Both the position numbers and the translations under genes were made by a program. Below are positions 1 through 8,012 of a stretch of DNA of 64,000 nt, piece by piece. The stretch comes from CBFHSF01 sp965661055. Its GTDB lineage: Bacteria > Bacteroidota > Bacteroidia > Flavobacteriales > Schleiferiaceae. Every line of letters begins with the position of its first letter. The stretch's first letter is position 1. The notes under the pieces are model-generated. The model was given only the letters and a program-made list of their open reading frames with translations, searched no databases and had not been told where the DNA came from. The stretch is taken from the NCBI GenBank assembly GCA_965661055.1, contig CBFICS010000004.1, positions 62,001 to 126,000 on the forward strand. Direction: 5' to 3'.

Positions 1-168
1 AACGGTTCTAGGAATATGGTTATTCCAAAAAATCACCCAAGCACCTGTCTTTAGGTTATTAGAATCTAAACGATTTATCATTTCTCTTTCGGGTTGCTCT
101 ATTTGAGCAAATCCAGTAATAGAAATTATGGTGCTAATGAGAAGCAGTCTGATGGACCTTATTTTCAT
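1..168 (-). CDS. Exported protein of unknown function, 5' part only
   Basis: Reading leftward from the ATG at 168 gives 56 open codons that run off the window edge. Residues 1-21 look like a cleavable signal peptide: basic start MKIRSIR, a hydrophobic core and a GFAQ end, as in many Bacteroidota exported proteins. The following stretch (NRLDSNNLKTGAWVIF) faintly resembles the opening of MORN/YwqK-like proteins, but too little is visible to name a family. Its start lies 35 bases inside the 3' end of the upstream hexosaminidase gene in another frame, so the two are probably co-transcribed. Confidence 0.6.
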   Translation of the reverse strand, partial: MKIRSIRLLLISTIISITGFAQIEQPEREMINRLDSNNLKTGAWVIFWNNHIPRTV

Positions 169-3061
169 TTTGTGGTAATGCATTATAAATAACTTCTTGA
201 ATTTTTGTGCGATAATTACCGCTAATCAATTTTCTATTTTCTGCCGAAGGGTTTATTCTATTTGATAAAAAGATATATACCAATTCGTGTTCGGGATCTA
301 CCCAAGCAATGGTTCCAGTAAATCCGGTGTGCCCAAAACTTGCTTTAGAAGTACAATCGCAGGCAGGACCAGGCCCTTCTAATTGTGGTTTATCAAACCC
401 TATGCCTCGTCTATTCTCATCCTCACAAAATTGACATCGAGTAAATTCTTCTAAGGTTATTGATTGAAAAAAGGTCTGATTGTTATAAGTGCCTCCGTTA
501 AGGTACATCTGCATAAGCTTAGCTAAGTCATTGGCATTGGTAAATAATCCTGCATGTCCGCCTACACCTCCTAACATAGCAGCTCCTTGATCGTGAACAT
601 ATCCGTGTACTAATTGATACCTGAAATACTTGTCATATTCAGTTGGTATAATTTCACTTTTCTGGAAGTTTTCCTTGGGTTGATACCCCAAAGTATAGGC
701 TCCCAGAGGATCATAGTACTTTTCTTTTACCAAAATAGAAAGCGGCTTTCTATACTCATTCTCAATAATCTTTTTGAGGAGGTAGTACCCCAAATCTGAA
801 TACTTATACTTTTTCTTTCCTAAAGGGCTCTTGTAGATTGCCTGGTAAATAGTATCTGTGTAAGCTCTAGAAATGAATAATTTTTCGGCCACCTGAAGAG
901 GAAATTGTGTAGATCTATGGTCACTGTAAAATTCAGGATTCGGTCTTTGGTCTTTTAGAGAGTTGACATAAAAGGGAATCCACGCCTCTAAACCGGCTTG
1001 GTGACTTAATATTTCTCTAATGGTCAGCGAATCTTTATTGGTACCCTTTACCTCAGGAAGAAAATGGACCAAAGGGTCATCAAGGTTTAATTTTCCTGCC
1101 TCATACATTTCCATGACCATGGGCAATGTCGCACCGATCTTGGTTATTGATGCGATATCATAAAGGTCATAATTGGTCACCAAATGGTTCTTTTCATACG
1201 TGTGAAAACCAAATGACTTTTGGTAAATGACCATTCCGTTTTTTGCCACCAGCACTTGGCAACCAGGAGTTGCTTTTTCTTCAATGGCTTTTTTCGCAAT
1301 GGAGTCTATTGCTACTAGGTCTGCTCTATCAATCCCTACCTCTTCGGGGTAACCGTATTTTAACCTGTTCAATGAGCCTGTCTTCAATCCGTAGCCTCTA
1401 TCTAACAAATCAGAAATTGATACAGGTAGCCTTCCATCAGAATTTAATGCGCCAAAAATTATTTGAGCCACTGCCCTTTCTGCGTCTGGATGATTTTGGT
1501 AACCTACTATGGTAGCCTGTGAGGCTGAAGTAAAATCTTGGCCTAAAAGTCCGTAAGGGTTTGCGAAATGTGCAAGCACAAACTCATTTTGCAAGGCAAG
1601 CTTATTAATAAATCGTGCTTCCGCAGAAGAGTACTTATAATTTTTCCAAGGGTTGGAGTTATCAGAATAAAAAGCCACCAACACCATGTCAAAATCAGAC
1701 AGCTCAGAAAGCACCTTATTCTCGAATCCTTTAGAAAAAGAAAAGGTAGAGACTTTGGAATACTCTTTACAGTCATTAATAAAGCCACCGCTCACCTTGT
1801 TGCCCATGGTTACTATGGCTATTCTTTTTCCAGATCCAGACAAGGGCAATGCTTTGTTTTTGTTGACAATTACCGTAGCCGCCTTTTCATAAATACCCTT
1901 TCTCAAAACCTCATCTTCAGCAACATTGAGGTCATTGACAATATTCTTTACCCTTATGGGTTTTGGCTTCTTATTGAGGCCTAACCAATATTTAGCTCTT
2001 AAAATTTTTCGAACTCTGTTTTCTATTTCTGGCCAAGTAATTAAACTATCTCTAATGGCGTCTTCAATTTCTGCCTTTGCCTTTTTTACATCTTCAGAAA
2101 ACAATAAAATATCGTTTCCTGCTACCAAGGCCTTCGCATCAACCTCACCAGGCTTGTAAAATTTAGAAACCCCCTTCATATTCAAGGCATCGGTAAAAAC
2201 AAGTCCCTCAAATTGATACTCATTTTTTAGTAAATCAGTTACCGCCTTCTTGCTTAAAGAGGTTGGCATTTTATCATCAATTGATGGAATATTTAAATGC
2301 GCCACCATTACCGAAGCCAATCCTTCGGGAATTAGTCTTTCATAAGGCTTTAAGTCCTCGGCCTTAATTTTTTCTAAAGAGTGATTTACGGTGGGTAAGG
2401 TCTTGTGAGAATCGGCATCTGTATCACCGTGCCCGGGAAAGTGTTTAGCACAAGCCATTACACCTCCATCTTGAATCCCACGCATTATCCAACTCGCTTT
2501 TCTTGACACGTCTACCGGATCTTCACCCAATGCCCGTGCGTTGATAATTGGATTTTTAGGATTTGTATTAATATCCACCACTGGAGAAAAAGTGATATGC
2601 ACCCCCAATCTCTTACAATGAGCGGCCATTCTCCTCCCCAAATGGTATAGGGTTGTTGAATCTTGAACCGCACCTGTAGTAAGTGCAAACGGAAATGAAA
2701 AAGTAGAATCAAGACGCATGGCTAGTCCCCACTCTGCATCCATACCAACGAATAATGGAATTTTTGCTTTGGACTGGTATTGGTTTGTTAATTGAGCTTG
2801 ACGACCTGGTCCTCCCTGAAAAAATATCAACCCACCTAAGGCCTCTTTTGTTACCAATTCTTCAATTTCAGAAACGTGCTGAGGACCTTTATTAGAATAG
2901 GCCGCTACCATAAAAAGTTGACCTAACTTTTCATTGTTATCTAAGGTTAAAAGAACACTGTCTGCCCATGCTTTTGATTCGTCGTTATCAAAAACTGGCT
3001 GAGCCCATGTCATGGCTGAACCAAAAAGCACAATAAGAGTGAGGAGCTTATTTATTTTCAT
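134..3061 (-). CDS. GH3 beta-N-acetylhexosaminidase fused to a beta-lactamase-type serine hydrolase
   Basis: This 975-residue exported protein has two enzyme units. After a signal peptide (1-20, ending TWAQ) comes a GH3 domain with the NagZ-type loop KHFPGHGDTDADSH (206-219) and the expected nucleophile D291 in FTDALNM. Such enzymes release beta-linked GlcNAc, typically from cell-wall fragments. A GH3 C-terminal-like region follows (about 390-550). The C-terminal part (about 575-975) is a class C beta-lactamase/esterase-like fold with the SxxK motif ASITK (S638, K641), a YSD motif and a GHTGFTGT motif. This fusion is common in Bacteroidota; the substrate of the second unit is not shown by sequence. 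I chose the ATG at 3061 because it starts the signal peptide; an in-frame ATG at 3100 would put 13 polar residues in front. A role in periplasmic wall recycling is inferred. Confidence 0.88.
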   Translation of the reverse strand: MKINKLLTLIVLFGSAMTWAQPVFDNDESKAWADSVLLTLDNNEKLGQLFMVAAYSNKGPQHVSEIEELVTKEALGGLIFFQGGPGRQAQLTNQYQSKAKIPLFVGMDAEWGLAMRLDSTFSFPFALTTGAVQDSTTLYHLGRRMAAHCKRLGVHITFSPVVDINTNPKNPIINARALGEDPVDVSRKASWIMRGIQDGGVMACAKHFPGHGDTDADSHKTLPTVNHSLEKIKAEDLKPYERLIPEGLASVMVAHLNIPSIDDKMPTSLSKKAVTDLLKNEYQFEGLVFTDALNMKGVSKFYKPGEVDAKALVAGNDILLFSEDVKKAKAEIEDAIRDSLITWPEIENRVRKILRAKYWLGLNKKPKPIRVKNIVNDLNVAEDEVLRKGIYEKAATVIVNKNKALPLSGSGKRIAIVTMGNKVSGGFINDCKEYSKVSTFSFSKGFENKVLSELSDFDMVLVAFYSDNSNPWKNYKYSSAEARFINKLALQNEFVLAHFANPYGLLGQDFTSASQATIVGYQNHPDAERAVAQIIFGALNSDGRLPVSISDLLDRGYGLKTGSLNRLKYGYPEEVGIDRADLVAIDSIAKKAIEEKATPGCQVLVAKNGMVIYQKSFGFHTYEKNHLVTNYDLYDIASITKIGATLPMVMEMYEAGKLNLDDPLVHFLPEVKGTNKDSLTIREILSHQAGLEAWIPFYVNSLKDQRPNPEFYSDHRSTQFPLQVAEKLFISRAYTDTIYQAIYKSPLGKKKYKYSDLGYYLLKKIIENEYRKPLSILVKEKYYDPLGAYTLGYQPKENFQKSEIIPTEYDKYFRYQLVHGYVHDQGAAMLGGVGGHAGLFTNANDLAKLMQMYLNGGTYNNQTFFQSITLEEFTRCQFCEDENRRGIGFDKPQLEGPGPACDCTSKASFGHTGFTGTIAWVDPEHELVYIFLSNRINPSAENRKLISGNYRTKIQEVIYNALPQNENKVHQTASH

Positions 3062-3168
3062 AGAGTTAGAACTCGTAAAAGGACCATAAAATTTCATCAA
3101 AAATCATTAAAATAAAAGACTTATCAAATCTTTAGGGCGACTAACTTTAAAAGCAAATAATGTTGCGT

Positions 3169-3176
3169 TATATTTG
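3169..3176 (+). promoter_or_regulatory. Bacteroidota -7 promoter element (TATATTTG)
   Basis: TATATTTG matches the TAnnTTTG -7 consensus and sits 17 bases before the ATG at 3194. It excludes the GTG at 3176 as the start of the small gene, because that codon overlaps the element. No clear -33 TTG is seen at the usual distance. Confidence 0.6.
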
Positions 3177-3193
3177 TGGTAAAGGATTTTATC

Positions 3194-3451
3194 ATGGCAC
3201 TATTCCGAGTTTTTAAAGCAGAGAAACCAAGACAATTTAGTCTTCAACATAGGTATTACGATGAAAGGAAGGAAAAATTGGATAGAATGATGAAAGAATC
3301 TAGCCGAGAAGAATCTAAACTTGAATACCGTGAGCGCTTACGCGAAGGGTGGTCAAGAAGGTCTTCAATAAAATCGGTTAATAACGGTTCAAATATCAGA
3401 GTAATTATTATTGCCGCCTTGCTTATCCTATTAGTTTACTTCCTCTATTGA
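3194..3451 (+). CDS. Small basic protein with C-terminal membrane anchor
   Basis: 85 residues. The N-terminal two thirds is charged and rich in Arg, Lys and Glu (RYYDERKEKLDRMMKE), and the last ~20 residues form one hydrophobic segment (VIIIAALLILLVYFLY), so the protein is probably tail-anchored or a short single-pass protein. The ATG at 3194 is favoured because a promoter element covers the upstream GTG. It lies 8 bases before mutL. From memory, flavobacterial genomes often carry a short protein of this kind before mutL, sometimes mislabelled as a riboflavin synthase subunit; nothing here supports an enzymatic role. Function unknown. Confidence 0.75.
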   Translation: MALFRVFKAEKPRQFSLQHRYYDERKEKLDRMMKESSREESKLEYRERLREGWSRRSSIKSVNNGSNIRVIIIAALLILLVYFLY

Positions 3452-3459
3452 TCTAATTC

Positions 3460-5259
3460 ATGCCAAACATAATTCAACTTTTACCAGACCATGTTGCCAA
3501 CCAAATAGCAGCAGGTGAGGTCGTTCAACGTCCTGCATCTGCCGTTAAAGAATTATTAGAAAACAGTGTAGATGCAGGGGCAACAGAAATCACCTTAGTC
3601 ATAAAAGAGGCCGGAAAGTCACTCATTCAAGTGATAGACAACGGAAAAGGTATGTCTGAAGTAGACATTCGGTTAGCCTTTGAAAGACATGCCACCAGTA
3701 AAATTTCTAATGCAGAAGACCTTTTCAGAATAAGGACTAAAGGCTTTAGAGGAGAAGCTTTGGCTTCAATTGCCGCAGTTTCTCAGGTTGAAGTAGTTAC
3801 AAAACAAGAAGACGAAGAAGTTGGTAGAATTCTTAAAATTGAAGGTAGCGAAGTAAAAGCATGTGAACCGGCCTCGGCCGAAACAGGAACCAATCTGATG
3901 GTTAAAAACTTGTTTTTTAATATCCCCGCCAGAAGAAATTTCTTAAAATCTGACTCGGTAGAATTCAAGCATGTAATTGATGAATTTGAGCATGTAGCTC
4001 TCGCTCATCCTGACATTCACTTCATTCTCATTCACAACCAATCAGAAATCATGAATCTTCCCGAGGGAAACACTCGACAAAGAATTCAAGGGATTTTTGG
4101 AAAAAAATATAATGAAAGATTAGTCCCTGTTGAAGAGTACACCGATGTAGTGGCGGTTAATGGTTTTGTAGTGAAACCAGAGTATGCTAAAAAGACGCGA
4201 GGGGATCAATTTTTCTTCGTCAACGACCGATTTGTAAAAAATAGTTATTTGCATCACGCGGTATCGGCCGCTTTTGAAGATTTAATTCCTCATGGGGTTC
4301 ATCCAGGATACTTTCTTTTCCTAGAAATAGAGCCTCACCGAATTGATGTCAACATCCACCCAACTAAGACCGAAATAAAATTTGATGACGAAAAGGCCAT
4401 ATATGCCATTCTTAGGTCTTCCATTAAGCACAGTTTGGGGCAATTTAATATTTCACCAACCTTAGATTTTGAAAATGAAGTGAACTTCAACGCTCCTCCT
4501 ATTCAAAAAGGGCAATCTATTCCAAAACCTACCATTCAAATTGATCCAAACTTTAATCCGTTTGAAAACGAAGGATTTAACACCCCTAAAAAGAATGCCC
4601 CAACTAGAGACTTTCCTATTCAAAAGGCCGGGGGTCAATTTCAATGGACGGATTTAGAATCTCATGAAACCTCCAAGCCAGCTGTTGAAGAAAAAAATAG
4701 TGAAGTCTGCATTCAATTAAACAAGACGTACATTCTTTCTCCGTTAAAGTCTGGAATGGCAATCATTCACCAGCAAAGAGCTCACGAAAGAATCTTGTTT
4801 GAAGAATATATAAATATGTTAAACGGTGGCAATGCAGCCTCGCAGCATTTATTATTTCCTTTAAATTTGAGCTTTTCACCTTCTGATGCACCTATCATTT
4901 TAAATCACTTAGACGATTTACAAATTTTAGGATTTGACATTGAACCCTTTGGGCAAGCAGGTGTTGTGGTACAAGGTATACCTATTCACATGAAGGAATC
5001 AGAAATTGAACCAAGCTTAGAGAGAATTATTGAAGATGCTAAAAATCACAGAGATGAGTTTAAAAACACGCCTCGAGAACAAATTGCAAAAAACCTAGCC
5101 AAGAGTAGCGCTATTAAGGTAGGAACTCCGTTAGAAAAAGAAGAAATGCTTCATATTATACATCAACTATTTGCCTGCTCAATGCCATTTATGGGTATTA
5201 ATGCAAAACCTACCATAGTGCAAATAGAAGGTGACGAACTAGAAAAAAGATTTGGATAG
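3460..5259 (+). CDS. mutL: DNA mismatch repair protein MutL
   Basis: 599 residues, usual MutL length. MutL couples mismatch recognition by MutS to strand processing. The N-terminal GHKL ATPase motifs are intact: ELLENSVDAG (31-40, with the catalytic E and Mg-binding N), DNGKGM (60-65), RHATSKI (76-82) and GFRGEA (95-100), then the transducer domain with a NIHPTK loop (298-303). Residues about 335-415 form a proline/charged linker and the rest is the dimerization domain. The endonuclease motif DQHAxxE of many MutLs aligns with HQQRAHE (437-443), lacking the first Asp and the His, so nicking activity is doubtful. The next gene's ATG follows the stop codon directly, which indicates an operon with the rhomboid genes. 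Confidence 0.96.
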   Translation: MPNIIQLLPDHVANQIAAGEVVQRPASAVKELLENSVDAGATEITLVIKEAGKSLIQVIDNGKGMSEVDIRLAFERHATSKISNAEDLFRIRTKGFRGEALASIAAVSQVEVVTKQEDEEVGRILKIEGSEVKACEPASAETGTNLMVKNLFFNIPARRNFLKSDSVEFKHVIDEFEHVALAHPDIHFILIHNQSEIMNLPEGNTRQRIQGIFGKKYNERLVPVEEYTDVVAVNGFVVKPEYAKKTRGDQFFFVNDRFVKNSYLHHAVSAAFEDLIPHGVHPGYFLFLEIEPHRIDVNIHPTKTEIKFDDEKAIYAILRSSIKHSLGQFNISPTLDFENEVNFNAPPIQKGQSIPKPTIQIDPNFNPFENEGFNTPKKNAPTRDFPIQKAGGQFQWTDLESHETSKPAVEEKNSEVCIQLNKTYILSPLKSGMAIIHQQRAHERILFEEYINMLNGGNAASQHLLFPLNLSFSPSDAPIILNHLDDLQILGFDIEPFGQAGVVVQGIPIHMKESEIEPSLERIIEDAKNHRDEFKNTPREQIAKNLAKSSAIKVGTPLEKEEMLHIIHQLFACSMPFMGINAKPTIVQIEGDELEKRFG

Positions 5260-6003
5260 ATGTTACAAAGACCAACAGGATTCAACCTCCTACCCTTAAT
5301 AATCAAAAACTTACTCATCATCAACGGACTGGGATTTTTGGCTTTATTAGCCTTCAAAAACACGTTTGGTTATGACATAAATCAACACTGGGGGCTATAT
5401 CTTCCTTTTGTTTCACCTAACTTCAATCCGTTTCAGATTGTAACCCACATGTTTTTGCATGCCAACTTCAGCCATATTTTATTCAATATGTTTGCTTTGT
5501 GGATGTTTGGTAACTCATTAGAGAACTATTGGGGGCCGAAGAAATTTTTGACTTTTTATATGGTTTGTGGGCTGGGAGCTGCCCTTTGCCACTCAGCCGT
5601 TAATTATTACGAGTATTCTCAAATCGTTTCACAACTATCTCCAGAAGCCATTGCCATGGTAAAATCAGAAGGATTTTCAATTCTTCAAGATGGACAAAAC
5701 TATACTGATCCCCTCCTGGGAAAATTAAACCTTTTGCTTAGCGTACCAACGGTGGGGGCCTCAGGAGCTGTTTTTGGATTGCTAATGGGCTTTGGGATGC
5801 TCTTCCCCAACGCTCAGATTTACATCTACTTTTTATTTCCCATAAAAGCCAAATACTTTGTTATTATTTACGGACTTTTAGAATTGTTTAGTGGATTTAA
5901 TGATCACACCTCAAACATTGCCCACTTTGCGCACCTTGGCGGAATGTTATTTGGTTTTATCCTCATTCAATATTGGAAAAGAAATCAATTTAGATCCTAT
6001 TAA
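5260..6003 (+). CDS. Rhomboid family intramembrane serine protease (first of two)
   Basis: 247 residues, largely membrane segments. Rhomboids cleave single-pass membrane proteins within the bilayer. The catalytic serine motif GASGAVFG (S168) and the histidine motif HFAHLGG (H225 probable base) are both present, as is the conserved HANFSHILFNM region (67-77) of the oxyanion/L1 area, so an active protease is expected. Start and stop are shared with its neighbours without spacing: ATG directly after the mutL stop, and 2 bases before the next rhomboid gene. Substrates unknown. Confidence 0.93.
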   Translation: MLQRPTGFNLLPLIIKNLLIINGLGFLALLAFKNTFGYDINQHWGLYLPFVSPNFNPFQIVTHMFLHANFSHILFNMFALWMFGNSLENYWGPKKFLTFYMVCGLGAALCHSAVNYYEYSQIVSQLSPEAIAMVKSEGFSILQDGQNYTDPLLGKLNLLLSVPTVGASGAVFGLLMGFGMLFPNAQIYIYFLFPIKAKYFVIIYGLLELFSGFNDHTSNIAHFAHLGGMLFGFILIQYWKRNQFRSY

Positions 6004-6005
6004 CA

Positions 6006-6881
6006 ATGGCTGGTTTAAGAGATACCATAAAAGCGCAGTTCGAAAATGGAGATTACCTAATCAAGGTAGTCCTAATCATGATTGGAGCCTTTTTGATTCA
6101 AACCATTCTAGGTGTAATCAGCACTTTCACCGAGACTCCGTTGCTGTATTATTTTGAAAATTACACCTACTTGCCCAGTGAAGTTTCCGAATTTGCCTTC
6201 AAGCCGTGGACTCTATTCACCTACATGTTTTTGCACCACGGATTTTTACATATTTTCTTCAACCTCATCATCCTTTACTTTACCGGTAAAATTTTTGTTG
6301 ACTTTTTAAATGATAAAAGATTCTTAGCCACCTTTATCTTGGGCGGCCTAGCCGGTGGAGTATTGTTTATTTTAAGCTATAATGTGTTTCCGTTTTTTGA
6401 AGGAGTAAAACCTCCTTTGGTGGGCGCTTCCGCGGGAGTTATGGCAATTGTAATCGGAACCGCTGCTTATGCCCCCAACCTACCGGTGCGATTGTTTTTT
6501 GCCATTGAAGCCAAACTTTGGCATGTAGCCTCACTATTTCTTTTGATGGATTTATTGCAAATAGAGAAAAATAATCCTGGTGGACATATTGCTCACATTG
6601 GTGGCGCCTTAATGGGATATTTCATTGTACGTCAACTGCAAAACGGAAAGGACTATTCCATGGGATTTTTTGAATATTGGAAAGCCTTTTTTGTTTGGTT
6701 TGATAAAAAACCAACGTTGAAAACCGTCCATAAATCAAAAACCAAAAAAAGAGACAACCCAAAAAAAACAGATGCCGATCAAGAAGTTCTTGATAGAATT
6801 CTTGAAAAAATTCAAAAATCTGGTTACGACAAGCTCTCTAAAGAAGAAAAGGAGTTTCTCTTCAAATTTGGCAAGAAGTAA
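6006..6881 (+). CDS. Rhomboid family intramembrane serine protease (second of two)
   Basis: 291 residues. It has the same six-helix plan as its upstream neighbour, with catalytic motif GASAG (S142) and HIAHIGG (H197), and FLHHGFLHIFFN (76-87) matching the L1 histidine region. It adds a lysine-rich cytosolic tail of about 70 residues (KSKTKKRDNPKK and onward) that the first copy lacks. The sequences differ enough that this is an old duplication or two separate subfamilies, not a recent tandem copy. Its TAA overlaps the next ATG by one base. Confidence 0.93.
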   Translation: MAGLRDTIKAQFENGDYLIKVVLIMIGAFLIQTILGVISTFTETPLLYYFENYTYLPSEVSEFAFKPWTLFTYMFLHHGFLHIFFNLIILYFTGKIFVDFLNDKRFLATFILGGLAGGVLFILSYNVFPFFEGVKPPLVGASAGVMAIVIGTAAYAPNLPVRLFFAIEAKLWHVASLFLLMDLLQIEKNNPGGHIAHIGGALMGYFIVRQLQNGKDYSMGFFEYWKAFFVWFDKKPTLKTVHKSKTKKRDNPKKTDADQEVLDRILEKIQKSGYDKLSKEEKEFLFKFGKK

Positions 6882-7963
6882 TGAAGAAAGGCAAACTCTC
6901 GTGGTACCAAAAACCATTTTATTTACTAAATGGGCTTTTCGCATTTCTTCTGTTACTGACCTATTCGTCTTACTTTATTTCTCCTGAATTAATTTCATGG
7001 GTTTCTATTTTAGCGCTAGGCTACCCCTTTATTCTGGTAATAAATCTATTTTTTGTGGTTTTTTGGCTTATTCAAGGTAAGCGAAACTTCTTAACCTCAT
7101 CAGTGATAATTGCCCTTGGGTACCCGTTTCTATTAGGCGCTTTTCAGTTTTCTGGAAATCAGCAGGACGTAAGAAACAGAAAAGATGCCTTATCTGTTAT
7201 GACATTTAATGCTAGGTCATATACCCAGTATAATAGAGAGGGTAAAGAGGGCCTTACTGACGCAATCGACTCTTTTTTAATAGCAGAAAGTCCGAGTGTT
7301 TTATTCTTGCAAGAGAACTACAACTACCATCGCACGCCAAACTTCAAATATCCCCATCAATACATTCCAGGATCAGAAAGAAACCAAAAGTTTAGCCTTG
7401 GAATTTTAAGCAAACACAAACTTATTAACACAGAAAAAATAAGTTTTGGACTTGATGAAGGGCCTTACAAGCACTTTTTAAGAGCCGATATGATTTTTAA
7501 TGGTGACACCTTTAGGTTGTTTTGTGTTCATTTAATGTCGAATCAATTTACAAACAAAGACCTTGAAGCCATTAATGATGTGGGTAATAAAAATGCAGAT
7601 GAGGTTGAACAATCTACCAAAGATTTAATTTCTAGATTGCGCCGTTTCGGGTCAATCAGAGCACAGCAAATTGATGTGATCACGAAAGAAATTGACAACA
7701 GTCCTTACCCAATAATATTAGGAGGAGATTTTAACGAGCCTCCTTCCTCCTATCCGTTTCAGCAAGTAATCAAAAGGCTTTATGATTCATTTGAAGCAGC
7801 AGGTAGAGGTATCGCTCCAACCTATAGAACCTTCCCTATACCCTTGAGAATTGACCACATTTTTTATTCACAAACCACATTTTCTGCATGGAATTACCAC
7901 GTACATAAAGTAGATTACTCAGATCACTATCCCGTAAGTGTTGTCCTTATTCCCTCTTCTTGA
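6881..7963 (+). CDS. Membrane-anchored endonuclease/exonuclease/phosphatase (EEP) family protein
   Basis: 360 residues. Three hydrophobic segments within about residues 10-95 precede an EEP domain (about 105-358) with the family's catalytic signatures: MTFNARS (first metal-ligand region), LQEN (metal-binding Glu), GGDFNEPPSS (D/N pair), RIDHIFYS and YSDHYPV (terminal Asp-His pair). EEP enzymes hydrolyse phosphodiester bonds in nucleic acids, phospholipids or inositol phosphates; the substrate cannot be read from sequence. The catalytic domain side of the membrane is not certain but is probably periplasmic. Translationally coupled to the rhomboid gene by a one-base overlap. Confidence 0.88.
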   Translation: MKKGKLSWYQKPFYLLNGLFAFLLLLTYSSYFISPELISWVSILALGYPFILVINLFFVVFWLIQGKRNFLTSSVIIALGYPFLLGAFQFSGNQQDVRNRKDALSVMTFNARSYTQYNREGKEGLTDAIDSFLIAESPSVLFLQENYNYHRTPNFKYPHQYIPGSERNQKFSLGILSKHKLINTEKISFGLDEGPYKHFLRADMIFNGDTFRLFCVHLMSNQFTNKDLEAINDVGNKNADEVEQSTKDLISRLRRFGSIRAQQIDVITKEIDNSPYPIILGGDFNEPPSSYPFQQVIKRLYDSFEAAGRGIAPTYRTFPIPLRIDHIFYSQTTFSAWNYHVHKVDYSDHYPVSVVLIPSS

Positions 7964-8012
7964 CTTTCTTCAATTCAAGTAGATTCAGGGCATTTGGCTC
8001 TAATCCAAGAAT

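Noticed and set aside
1568..1984. 138-codon plus-strand frame inside the GH3 fusion gene
   Set aside because: Antisense to a clearly coding region, no recognisable domain, no promoter.
3061..3100. Upstream ATG at 3100 as start of the GH3 fusion
   Set aside because: The extra residues are polar and would precede the signal peptide that begins at 3061.
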